From contig NZ_LN879457.1 of the NCBI RefSeq assembly GCF_001403615.1, positions 992,001 to 1,056,000 on the forward strand: DNA of 64,000 bases. Reading direction: 5' to 3'. Under the pieces are notes generated by a model. That model did no database searches and was not told where the DNA came from. It saw nothing but the letters and a program-made list of their open reading frames with translations. The translations under genes were made by a program, and so were the position numbers. Below, one piece after another: positions 9,029 through 16,618 of the stretch (its first letter is position 1; each line of letters starts with the position of its first letter). This DNA comes from Desnuesiella massiliensis (lineage in GTDB: Bacteria > Bacillota > Clostridia > Clostridiales > Clostridiaceae).

Positions 9029-9090
9029 AATATATCACCCTTGTATAAAATATATAATAAAAGTATAACAAACATAAGTTCGCATGTAAA

Positions 9091-9114
9091 GAAAAAGAAC
9101 ACCAAAAGGTGTTC
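9091..9114 (-). terminator. Terminator of the second GT4 gene
   Basis: GAACACC/GGTGTTC with a 4-nt loop is followed on the minus strand by a T-rich run. The stem overlaps the stop codon of the glycosyltransferase. Confidence 0.75.
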
Positions 9115-10240
9115 AAAAATTATTTATAATTTTATTATAGGACAATAAGGTTTCTTTAGCGGTTTTATTCCAATTAAATTCACTACTACGCACCAGTCCT
9201 TTAAGGATTAAATCATTCTTAAAATTTTTATCTTCTAGAACCTTTATAATAGCATCATAAAGCTCCTCAGAATTTGAAGGATTTATTAAAATAGCACCAT
9301 TATCTAATATTTCAGGAATAGAAGTGATATTAGATGCAATTACAGGGGTACCACAAGACATAGCCTCTAAAGGAGGTAACCCAAACCCCTCGTAGAAGGA
9401 GGGATATACAAATAATTCTGCTGCATTATAGAATAAAGGTAGATGGTTTAAGGGAATAAAACCAGGAAATAATACATCCTCCTCAACCTTTAAATTTATA
9501 GTCCTATTTTTATACATTTCATAGGATATACCCTTGCTCCCAGCAATAACTAATTTAATATTTTTCTTATTTTTATTAACTATATTACTAAAGGCTTCTA
9601 TCAGGCCAAGAATGTTCTTTCTTGGGCTAAAGCCTCCTATATATAAAATGAAATCCTCATTAATTCCATAGTTTTCTTTTATAAAATTTTTACAAAAATC
9701 TATATTTAAAGGCTTATATATTTCTTCACTAGCCAAGTGGGTAACGTAAATTTTTTCTTTAGGAAAATTAAAGGCTTTAGCTATATCCTCTTTTGAATAA
9801 TTTGATACAGTAATAATTCCATCGCATCTTGATACAATGGAGGGCATTTCATTTAAAAAAATATTTAAATACCTCTCACCTACGGTTTCAGGCATTTTGT
9901 AAGGTATTACATCATGAAGGGTAATAACAAAATGGCAATTTTTCTTAGGTGGAAGCCCTACCCCATTCTGAGGAATATGGTATAATTCAACCTCCTTATT
10001 TTCCAATATATTAGGTATATTTACCTCATCCCAAAAATTATTTACCATATTTTTAGTTATAGCTTTTACATTAAAATTTTCCTTTAAGCTTAATTCTTTA
10101 TGATAGTCTTCAGGCATAAATATAAGATAATCATTTAAAAGATCTATATTATTTAGAGACTTTATTAGTTGATAAGTATAAGTTCCTATGCCAGTGCCTC
10201 TATACCACTTAGCTGCCCTTCCATCGATTCCTATTTTCAT
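9113..10240 (-). CDS. Glycosyltransferase family 4, spore-coat associated (CotSA-like), second copy
   Basis: This 375-residue protein is a clear paralogue of the enzyme at 2729-3853: same N-terminal GTGIGTYT turn, the HIPQNGVG segment, GGFSPRKN and EGFGLPPLE (EX7E). It is again divergent from a cotS gene, so gene pair and orientation have been duplicated as a unit. A GT-B retaining glycosyltransferase of unknown donor and acceptor; coat glycosylation is inferred from context. The ATG at 10240 has an AAAGGA site nearby. Confidence 0.85.
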   Translation of the reverse strand: MKIGIDGRAAKWYRGTGIGTYTYQLIKSLNNIDLLNDYLIFMPEDYHKELSLKENFNVKAITKNMVNNFWDEVNIPNILENKEVELYHIPQNGVGLPPKKNCHFVITLHDVIPYKMPETVGERYLNIFLNEMPSIVSRCDGIITVSNYSKEDIAKAFNFPKEKIYVTHLASEEIYKPLNIDFCKNFIKENYGINEDFILYIGGFSPRKNILGLIEAFSNIVNKNKKNIKLVIAGSKGISYEMYKNRTINLKVEEDVLFPGFIPLNHLPLFYNAAELFVYPSFYEGFGLPPLEAMSCGTPVIASNITSIPEILDNGAILINPSNSEELYDAIIKVLEDKNFKNDLILKGLVRSSEFNWNKTAKETLLSYNKIINNF

Positions 10241-10347
10241 AAGAGCTATCCTTTCGTAATAATTATATTCTATTATATTAATTTAGTATAAAAAATGTTA
10301 ATAAATCCATGAATATGCACATATAAATTATAAGGGAGGTGATTATT

Positions 10348-11352
10348 ATGATGAGGGAGTTTGAAATTGAGAGACAGTTTAATATAAAAATTGAGTCCAT
10401 AAAGCCTAATAAAGGTGTTTATCACTTAAAAACTGACAAAGGTGAAAAATGCTTAAAGAAAATAAATTATGGCGCTCAAAAGCTTTTATTTGTCTATGGA
10501 GCAAAAGAACATCTAATAAAAAATAATTTCAATAGGGTTGATAGGTATTGTTTGAATGCTGAAGGAGAACCTTATGCACTAGTTAATGAGGACCTATATA
10601 CTCTTTCAGAGTGGATTGAAGGTAGAGAGTGCGATTTTCATAATTTAGAGGATGTGAATATAGCTGCTAAGAATTTAGCGTATATGCATATTTCTTCTAA
10701 GGGATATGAACCACCAGAAAATAGTAAATTAAAAAGTGATTTAGAAAGATGGCCGCATCTTATGGACAAAAGGGTTAAGTCCTTTGATAAAATGAGAGAT
10801 ATGGCAAGAAAAAAGAATAATAAAAGTAGTTTTGACCTAAGTTATATTAAAGCTATGCAATTTTATAAAGATCTTGGCAAAAGGGCTATGGAGGTATTAA
10901 ATTCTTCTGAGTATATCAATATTTGTAAGTTAACAGAGGTAGAAAGGAGCTTTTGCCACCACGATTATACCTACCATAATATAATAATAGACAAAAACAA
11001 TGATGTTAATATTATCGATTTTGACTACTGTAAAAGAGAAGTTAGAGCTTATGATATTTCAAATTTTATGATAAAAGTCTTAAAGAGAGTGGATTGGAAT
11101 ATGGAATTTGCAAATACCATATTAAATTCTTATAATGAAATAAATCCACTAATGGAAGAAGAATATAGACTTATATTTTCATTTTTACTATTTCCTCAAA
11201 GGTTTTGGAGATTAGCCAATAGATACTATTATAACGAAGTAAATTGGGCCCAAAATACTTTTGCAAATAAGCTGGAAGACCTTGTGAAAGAACAGCAAAT
11301 CTATTTGAAATTTATTGAGGATTTTAAGCAAGTCTATAATCAAAAGGAATAA
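10348..11352 (+). CDS. CotS family spore coat protein
   Basis: This 334-residue protein carries CHHDYTYHN and IIDFDYC, the intact kinase-like motifs of the CotS family, plus the shared block EGRECDFHNLEDVN. It is closest in layout to the cotS at 3990-5003 and has the same divergent GT4 neighbour. ATG 10348 (or 10351) follows GGGAGGTG by six or nine bases; a GTG at 10339 lies inside that site and is unlikely. Confidence 0.88.
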   Translation: MMREFEIERQFNIKIESIKPNKGVYHLKTDKGEKCLKKINYGAQKLLFVYGAKEHLIKNNFNRVDRYCLNAEGEPYALVNEDLYTLSEWIEGRECDFHNLEDVNIAAKNLAYMHISSKGYEPPENSKLKSDLERWPHLMDKRVKSFDKMRDMARKKNNKSSFDLSYIKAMQFYKDLGKRAMEVLNSSEYINICKLTEVERSFCHHDYTYHNIIIDKNNDVNIIDFDYCKREVRAYDISNFMIKVLKRVDWNMEFANTILNSYNEINPLMEEEYRLIFSFLLFPQRFWRLANRYYYNEVNWAQNTFANKLEDLVKEQQIYLKFIEDFKQVYNQKE

Positions 11353-11364
11353 TATGATTAAATT

Positions 11365-11470
11365 TATATATAGGGTACTAGTTCCATTTATGTAAATGCG
11401 TGAATTTTCATAGCAGTTAGGAGAGTCTTTTTACGCATGCATAAAAATAGAGCTTGGTACCCTATAAATA
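11365..11470. repeat. Nested palindromic element, possible structured RNA
   Basis: Outer arms TATAGGGTAC (11369-11378) and GTACCCTATA (11457-11466) match perfectly across 78 nt. Inside them a second helix of two 6-bp parts pairs 11387-11401 with 11433-11445, leaving an apical loop of about 31 nt. The element starts just after a cotS stop. No T-run follows, so it is not an ordinary terminator. It could be a miniature insertion element or a structured transcript. Confidence 0.55.
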
Positions 11471-11521
11471 TTGAATTTTATAGTATTTCTTGATATCATA
11501 AGACTTAAGATATCATTATAT

Positions 11522-11905
11522 ATGAATGGGGCTTTTAATTTGAAAAAAAATAATAAATGGATTTTATTGATTATAATATTTTTTATATTTAAAATCTACA
11601 TAGAGCCCATAAATTTTAAAAAGCATAATTCATCTGCTAAAAGTTATGGGGCCTTTATAAAAAAGGATTTAGGTGATAGAGCTCTTTTTTTGTTATTAAA
11701 TAAAAACAAGCCAGACTTGGGCTATACGCATAGATTTAGCCCCTTTGTAATTTCCTTATTATCAGTATTTTCATTAGTAATTTTCGCATCTTTTCACATA
11801 ATGTATTATAAAAGTTTTCAAATAGATTTAAGGGATAAAATCAGAAAGATTTATATTTGGATATATAATGGCGGAAAGTATAAAGGAGAGAACCTCTTTT
11901 CCTAG
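11522..11905 (+). CDS. Small membrane protein of unknown function
   Basis: About 127 residues (121 if a TTG at 11540 is used). Two hydrophobic helices, WILLIIIFFIFKIYI near the N-terminus and FVISLLSVFSLVIFASFHIMYY near the middle, flank a polar loop of about 50 residues. The C-terminus is basic. No clear ribosome site marks the start. I recognise no family. It lies just ahead of a 35-codon membrane-protein gene and yabG, a sporulation setting. Confidence 0.6.
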   Translation: MNGAFNLKKNNKWILLIIIFFIFKIYIEPINFKKHNSSAKSYGAFIKKDLGDRALFLLLNKNKPDLGYTHRFSPFVISLLSVFSLVIFASFHIMYYKSFQIDLRDKIRKIYIWIYNGGKYKGENLFS

Positions 11906-11928
11906 TTTAGGGAAAGGAGGTGAAAGGC

Positions 11929-12036
11929 GTGAATATACAAGATATAATTGTATTTATATTTATGGCTGGATTTATATTATTAAGCGTTGGCTATTCTATA
12001 TATAGTAAAAAATTTGAAAAAAAAGATAAACAATAG
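11929..12036 (+). CDS. 35-residue single-span membrane protein
   Basis: GTG start nine bases after a strong AAAGGAGGTG ribosome site, then 35 codons to TAG. The product is one membrane helix (IIVFIFMAGFILLSVGYSIY) followed by a short lysine-rich tail. The strong site and the position 23 bp after another small membrane protein argue that it is real. No family is recognised. A hairpin terminator begins nine bases after the stop. Confidence 0.6.
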   Translation: MNIQDIIVFIFMAGFILLSVGYSIYSKKFEKKDKQ

Positions 12037-12044
12037 TTTTCATG

Positions 12045-12076
12045 AGAGTCCTGCATTTGTATGTAGGACTCTTATT
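12045..12076 (+). terminator. Terminator after small membrane protein genes
   Basis: An 11-bp stem (AGAGTCCTGCA/TGTAGGACTCT with one G-U) has a 6-nt loop and a short T-rich tail. Confidence 0.65.
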
Positions 12077-12137
12077 TGTGTCAAAAGATAAAGTTTTTCA
12101 TATTATGTATTGTAAACTAGAAAAAGGTGAGGTAATT

Positions 12138-13001
12138 ATGGGCATAGGGGATATTGTTGTAAGGAAATCTTATGGTAAGGATATTACTTTTAAGATTATT
12201 GATATTAAAGAGGTTGAAAATGAAGTGATATATGTATTAAAGGGTATTAATATAAGAATTATCGCAGATTCTCCTTCTGGAGATTTAGAGGTGGTAAGAG
12301 CAGATTTCAGTGGCGAAAAGGACCAAATATTTAACAGACAGGTAAATAATAGGATAAAGAAAATAATAAGCGATAGAAATGAATTTACTAGAATACAAAA
12401 GGCACCCAAAATAACCCCTACAAAAGAGCTTATGTTTGGAAGGCCTGGTAAGATTCTTCATGTAGATGGAGATGCAACATATATGGAAAATTGTTTAAAG
12501 GTATATAAGCAATTAGGGCTAGATGCCGTAGGGCAGGTGATTCCTGAAAGAGAACAGCCATTAAAGGTCATAGAACTTGTTAAACAGATTAAACCAGATA
12601 TTGTAGTATTGACGGGCCATGATGGTATAGCTAAAGATGCTAGTAATTACATGGATTTGGAAAACTATAGAAATTCCAAATATTTTGTTGAATCAGTAGC
12701 TAGTCTTAGAGATTATAATTCTAGCTATGATGAATTAGTAATTTTTGCAGGAGCTTGCCAATCTTGTTATGAAAAAATTTTGGATGCAGGAGCAAACTTT
12801 GCAAGTTCTCCTAATAGAGTGTTAATCCATTGTCTTGATCCTGTATTTGTTTGTGAAAAAATAGCTTATACAAATATAGATAAGGTTGTTCCTATTCACG
12901 AAGTCCTAGAAAATACTATCACAGGAATAAAGGGCATAGGAGGGCTACAGACTAGAGGAAAATATAGAGAAGGCTTTCCAAAATCTCCTTTTGTGTCCTA
13001 G
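12138..13001 (+). CDS. yabG: Sporulation-specific protease YabG
   Basis: This 287-residue protein starts GIGDIVVRKSYGKDI, the hallmark of YabG. YabG is made in the mother cell and trims coat and cortex-machinery proteins; in C. difficile it processes germination proteases and SipL/SpoIVA-linked proteins. The ATG at 12138 is chosen because AAAGGTGAGG sits just before it and family members begin here; an open stretch of 32 codons upstream overlaps a terminator and is rejected. Neighbouring veg and, farther on, sipL and ispE match the order known from Bacillus (yabG-veg-sspF-ispE). Confidence 0.92.
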   Translation: MGIGDIVVRKSYGKDITFKIIDIKEVENEVIYVLKGINIRIIADSPSGDLEVVRADFSGEKDQIFNRQVNNRIKKIISDRNEFTRIQKAPKITPTKELMFGRPGKILHVDGDATYMENCLKVYKQLGLDAVGQVIPEREQPLKVIELVKQIKPDIVVLTGHDGIAKDASNYMDLENYRNSKYFVESVASLRDYNSSYDELVIFAGACQSCYEKILDAGANFASSPNRVLIHCLDPVFVCEKIAYTNIDKVVPIHEVLENTITGIKGIGGLQTRGKYREGFPKSPFVS

Positions 13002-13309
13002 GGGGAGCGGGGCAGAATAAGGGTGTAGGAGCTTTAAGAGAGTTAATTTAGTAATTTTCTTATGATTTTAGAATTAGATAGGATTTAAATGCAAATAATA
13101 GTTTATGCATGACAAGAAAGTGCTAAAGATTCACTATTTTGTCATGCATAAGTTAGGCTTTGCCTTTGTTTTTTCATAATATAACCTTGTTGCATAAAAT
13201 TGTTTATGTAAAAAGTGAATATATGGACATTATTAAGATAATAATACAAAAGAATAAATAAGCATTATACTATTTATAAAAAAAATATGTTGTTAATAGA
13301 TTTTTAACA
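13002..13309. other. Intergenic region upstream of veg
   Basis: No gene is seen. It holds a 12-bp perfect inverted repeat (TATGCATGACAA at 13104-13115 and its complement at 13139-13150) around a 23-nt loop, followed some 15 nt later by a T-rich run. This may be the yabG terminator, or a protein-binding palindrome. The rest is AT-rich and featureless. Confidence 0.6.
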
Positions 13310-13339
13310 TTGACAATAATGCATATAAAATGATAAAAT
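13310..13339 (+). promoter_or_regulatory. veg promoter 1 (sigma-A type)
   Basis: TTGACA, 18-bp spacer, TAAAAT. It lies upstream of a second, stronger promoter, giving a tandem arrangement like that of veg in Bacillus. Confidence 0.55.
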
Positions 13340-13350
13340 AATAAGTTTAT

Positions 13351-13379
13351 TTGACATATTGCTGTTTTTGTAGTATAAT
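13351..13379 (+). promoter_or_regulatory. veg promoter 2 (sigma-A type)
   Basis: Perfect consensus TTGACA, 17-bp spacer, TATAAT. The expected start lies about 20 bp before the veg start codon, leaving a short leader that includes the ribosome site. Confidence 0.85.
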
Positions 13380-13404
13380 GTACTTGTGGAAAGAGGGTGT
13401 TTAT

Positions 13405-13641
13405 ATGGAAAAATTAAAAACCTTAGCCTCCATTAAAAAGGATATAGAAAGTCATGTTGGAGAAAGAGTTACCTTAAAAGCTAATGGAGGAAGAAGAAAA
13501 GTACTTATAAACAGCGGGGTGATTGAAAAAACATACCCTAGCATATTTGTAATAAGATTAGAAAGCGACACCCAGAGGACAGTGACCTATAGCTATTCCG
13601 ATGTTTTAACAAAAACAGTTCAAATAGTATTTGCAGTATAA
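13405..13641 (+). CDS. veg: Veg protein
   Basis: This 78-residue protein matches Veg: LASIKKDIESHVGERVTLKANGGRRK is the signature region. Veg folds as a small beta-barrel. In B. subtilis it is made at a very high level, and has been linked to biofilm-gene control and spore outgrowth; its exact molecular role is unsettled. ATG 13405 is chosen because a longer frame upstream would start inside the promoter. A consensus promoter, AGAGGGTG site and strong terminator indicate a monocistronic, highly expressed gene. Confidence 0.93.
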   Translation: MEKLKTLASIKKDIESHVGERVTLKANGGRRKVLINSGVIEKTYPSIFVIRLESDTQRTVTYSYSDVLTKTVQIVFAV

Positions 13642-13680
13642 ACCCTAATTAAAAGCCCTTAATTAGGGTTTTTAATTTTT
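13641..13680 (+). terminator. veg terminator
   Basis: A stem AACCCTAATTA/TTAATTAGGGTT with a short loop is followed by a T-rich run, directly after the veg stop. Confidence 0.88.
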
Positions 13681-13763
13681 TGTATAGGCTTTCTAACTCA
13701 ACTATAAACTTCATACATGTATCATGATAACTTGAAGATGCCATTTTGGCTATAGTTTATATA

Positions 13764-13851
13764 CAAAAAAAGAAAGATGGTGGGTTTCCATCTTTCAACT
13801 ATGGTATAAAAGGGTATTGAGAATTTATGAGAGGTTATATGGTCAATAACC
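13764..13851 (-). ncRNA. Candidate small RNA in the veg-sipL gap
   Basis: On the minus strand a consensus-like promoter points into a region with no open frame and ends about 88 nt later at a 9-bp hairpin (GAAAGATGG/CCATCTTTC) followed by seven U. The predicted start coincides with a 5-prime hairpin (GGTTAT/ATAACC, 7-nt loop). Between the two hairpins is an unpaired pyrimidine-rich stretch including ACCUCUCAU, which could pair with ribosome sites. Promoter, 5-prime stem, open centre and terminator are the layout of a trans-acting sRNA. Expression is not shown. Confidence 0.6.
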
Positions 13852-13857
13852 ATATTC

Positions 13858-13886
13858 ATAATACGTCAAAATTTGATATTTGTCAA
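13858..13886 (-). promoter_or_regulatory. Minus-strand sigma-A promoter for the sRNA candidate
   Basis: TTGACA, 17-bp spacer, TATTAT read on the minus strand. The only thing it can transcribe before a terminator is the 88-nt region at 13764-13851. Confidence 0.65.
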
Positions 13887-14108
13887 CATTAATTTCAACA
13901 TTTTTTTATTTATATTTGTCATGCACTAAGAATTAAATAAATATATATATTGTATCTAAGTATTAAAAAAATAACTGATGGTCTTAGGGTTAGGTATATT
14001 TCACTGTTTTTTTGATAGCTAAAGTTTTTTAATAAGCTATTATTTTTATGCATATTTTTGATTCCCATATTATATACATTATAGTAGGTATTTTATGGGA
14101 GGGATAAC

Positions 14109-15674
14109 ATGACGGATATAGATCTTATAAGAGAAAGTATAGAATACGAACAGCTATTAGGGGAAGGGTCTTCAGACACAGTGCTTAGGGGAGAATATTT
14201 AATCCCTGATACGCATCCAGATGTGGTACAAATTTTAATGCTAGATGTAAAACCTGTGATAATTAACAAAGAGATAATGCAAGATAAAGTATATGTAGAA
14301 GGTCAAATAGAATATACTATACTTTATTTAGCTAGAGAAGAAGAGAAAATGGCCGTACACAGCGTTAGTTATGCAGACAAGTTCTCTAACTACATCGATA
14401 TAGTTGGAGCAGAACATAGAATGATGTGCGAAGCCGAGTGCTACATTGAACATATTGAATGTTCCATAATAAACGAAAGAAAAGTTAGTGTTGAGGGTAT
14501 AGTAAAATTAAAAATAGAAGTGTTTAAAAGCTACCAATATGAAATAGTTAAGGGAATAGACAGCACACTAAATATTCAAATGCTTAAGAAACCTTCTACC
14601 ATTGATAAAATTGTTGGTATGGAGCAAGCAGAATTATTAGCTAAATCGCATATGCAAATCGGAATGGATAAACCTCAAATAGGTAAGATAATGAAATGCG
14701 ATGTTAATATTCACAAAAAAGAAGTAAAATTACTAGATAATAAGGCTCAGGTATCTGCCTTTGCAAAAATTCAAGTATTATATAAGGCTTTAGAAAGTAG
14801 AGAGGTAGTTTATCTTGAAGATGATGTTTATGTGAATAACGAGATAGAAATAGATAAGGCAACTTCAGATATGACAGCTTTCAGTGATTTTGATTTAGAT
14901 AGAGTTGAATATAATATTAGACAGGATGATTTAGGTGAAAATAGACTTATTGATATCGAGGCATTAGTTAGAGCTAAAGTTAAGGTTATGAACAAATCTA
15001 GTCTAGATATGATTGAAGATGCATATTGTCCTAATTGTCTAATGGAGTTATATAAAAATAAATACGATTTAAATGTGCTTCATGGCCATAATTCTTGTGA
15101 AACTATAGTTAAGGATAATCTAGAGCTAGAGGGAGATACACCAGTTCCAACTAATGTGATTATGACTAATGGAAAGGTGATAATCACAGATAAAAAAGTT
15201 GTAGAGGATAAAGTTGTAATTGAAGGCATAGTAAAGGTAGATGTTATATATAGGACTAATGATGCAGATAAGTATTTGTTCAAGGTTGATGAGGAATTAC
15301 CCTTTAGTTGTAGCTTAGATATACCAGGTACTAAAATAGATATGCAATGTATTTCTAAGGCTTACCTAGAGAATATAGAGGCTTCTATAGAAGCAAATAC
15401 CATAGCAGTTAAGGCAGTGGTAGGGATTTATGTACGAGTAAATTACATGGTTAAAAAAGAATTTTTAACAGGTATAAGCAAGTTAGATGATGAAGTTCCT
15501 AAAAAGAAAGCTAGTTTGACTATATATGTAGTGCAGGCTGGAGATACACTATGGAATATTGCTAAAAGATATTTAACTACCATTGAAGAATTAGTGAAAA
15601 TAAATACTATAGAAAACGCAGATATATTAAAAGTAGGGGATAAGATTTTAATTCCTGGTAGAGCTATAATATAA
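14109..15674 (+). CDS. sipL: SipL, spore coat morphogenesis protein (DUF3794 plus LysM)
   Basis: This 521-residue protein has DUF3794-type beta-rich repeats over about residues 1-460 (for example VLRGEYLIPDTHPDVVQIL at the start) and a C-terminal LysM domain (VVQAGDTLWNIAKRY to ILIPGRA). SipL is the clostridial counterpart of SpoVID. It binds SpoIVA through the LysM domain and anchors the coat to the forespore outer membrane. Length agrees with C. difficile SipL. A GGGAGGG site precedes the ATG. The gene stands alone between a long non-coding region and a terminator; mother-cell sigma-E control is expected from family knowledge, but I could not fix a promoter. Confidence 0.9.
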   Translation: MTDIDLIRESIEYEQLLGEGSSDTVLRGEYLIPDTHPDVVQILMLDVKPVIINKEIMQDKVYVEGQIEYTILYLAREEEKMAVHSVSYADKFSNYIDIVGAEHRMMCEAECYIEHIECSIINERKVSVEGIVKLKIEVFKSYQYEIVKGIDSTLNIQMLKKPSTIDKIVGMEQAELLAKSHMQIGMDKPQIGKIMKCDVNIHKKEVKLLDNKAQVSAFAKIQVLYKALESREVVYLEDDVYVNNEIEIDKATSDMTAFSDFDLDRVEYNIRQDDLGENRLIDIEALVRAKVKVMNKSSLDMIEDAYCPNCLMELYKNKYDLNVLHGHNSCETIVKDNLELEGDTPVPTNVIMTNGKVIITDKKVVEDKVVIEGIVKVDVIYRTNDADKYLFKVDEELPFSCSLDIPGTKIDMQCISKAYLENIEASIEANTIAVKAVVGIYVRVNYMVKKEFLTGISKLDDEVPKKKASLTIYVVQAGDTLWNIAKRYLTTIEELVKINTIENADILKVGDKILIPGRAII

Positions 15675-15695
15675 AGTATTTTTTGCATATAAATT

Positions 15696-15742
15696 AAAAC
15701 AGTATGTAAAATGCTAGTGGCATTTTACATACTGTTTTTTTA
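15696..15742 (+). terminator. sipL terminator
   Basis: A 19-bp perfect stem (AAAACAGTATGTAAAATGC and complement) with a 5-nt loop and a T-run. Confidence 0.92.
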
Positions 15743-15799
15743 TGAATATTTTTAATTCACTTGGATAGAATAAATAATACTGATAAGGAGTGGTTTCCT

Positions 15800-16618
15800 A
15801 TGGAAGAAAAAACAAAAAGTAATTTAATTATTATCGGAGGGGCGGAAGATAAAGAAGGTAATAAGGAAATATTAAAATATGTATGCTCAACTATAGATAA
15901 AAGCAGGGATGTCCTTTTGATAGCAACTGTAGCCACAGAACAACCAAAAGAAGCTGGAGAAAAGTATAAAAGACTATTTCATGGATTAGGTGTTGCAGAG
16001 GTTAGAATACTTGATGTAAGTCATAGATACCAAGCAGAGGAGATAGAAAATGTAAATTTAGTAAAGGAAGCCTCCTTGATTTTTTTTACTGGAGGAGATC
16101 AACTACGTATAACTAGTATATTAGGCGGTACTGCTTTGCATGATGCTTTGAAAAACAAATATGAAGAAGGCTGCACCTTTGTTGGTACATCTGCTGGGGC
16201 CTCAGTTATGAGTGATACTATGATTGTCAAAGGTTTAGATGAAGAATCTCCTAAAAAGTGCACTCTAAAAATGGCCCCGGGATTAGGATTACTTAAAGGG
16301 GTAATAGTAGATCAGCATTTTGCTCAAAGAGGGCGAATAGGAAGGTTATTAGTAGGTATTGCTGAGAATCCAGGAGTGCTTGGCATTGGAATAGATGAAG
16401 ATACAGCTATTATAGTAAATGAACAAGGATCCTTTAAAGTTATAGGATCAGGTGCAGTTTATGTTATTGATGGAAGAACAATAACCTATAGCAATGTATC
16501 TGAACAATATCAAGAGGAGCTTCTTTGTATGTTTAATATAAAAATGCATGTATTAAAAAATAAGAATATTTTTGACTTAAATAGTAAGGAACCTATGGAG
16601 GAGGAAGCAGAAGCATAA
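15800..16618 (+). CDS. cphB: Cyanophycinase
   Basis: This 272-residue protein is an S51-family serine exopeptidase that cleaves cyanophycin (multi-L-arginyl-poly-L-aspartate) to beta-Asp-Arg dipeptides. The nucleophile elbow GTSAGA puts the active Ser near residue 131, and GGDQLR and VDQHFAQRGR are family blocks. ATG 15800 follows AAGGAGTGG; an in-frame TTG 13 codons upstream lacks such a site. The stop shares one base with the cphA start, so breakdown and synthesis of the polymer are translationally coupled. Confidence 0.93.
   Translation: MEEKTKSNLIIIGGAEDKEGNKEILKYVCSTIDKSRDVLLIATVATEQPKEAGEKYKRLFHGLGVAEVRILDVSHRYQAEEIENVNLVKEASLIFFTGGDQLRITSILGGTALHDALKNKYEEGCTFVGTSAGASVMSDTMIVKGLDEESPKKCTLKMAPGLGLLKGVIVDQHFAQRGRIGRLLVGIAENPGVLGIGIDEDTAIIVNEQGSFKVIGSGAVYVIDGRTITYSNVSEQYQEELLCMFNIKMHVLKNKNIFDLNSKEPMEEEAEA

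Noticed and set aside
12042..12137. Longer N-terminus for YabG
   Set aside because: The extension runs through a terminator hairpin and lacks a ribosome site, while the shorter start matches the family.
14040..14108. Sigma-E promoter for sipL
   Set aside because: CATATT-like pieces are present, but none had both elements at the right spacing, so no call was made.
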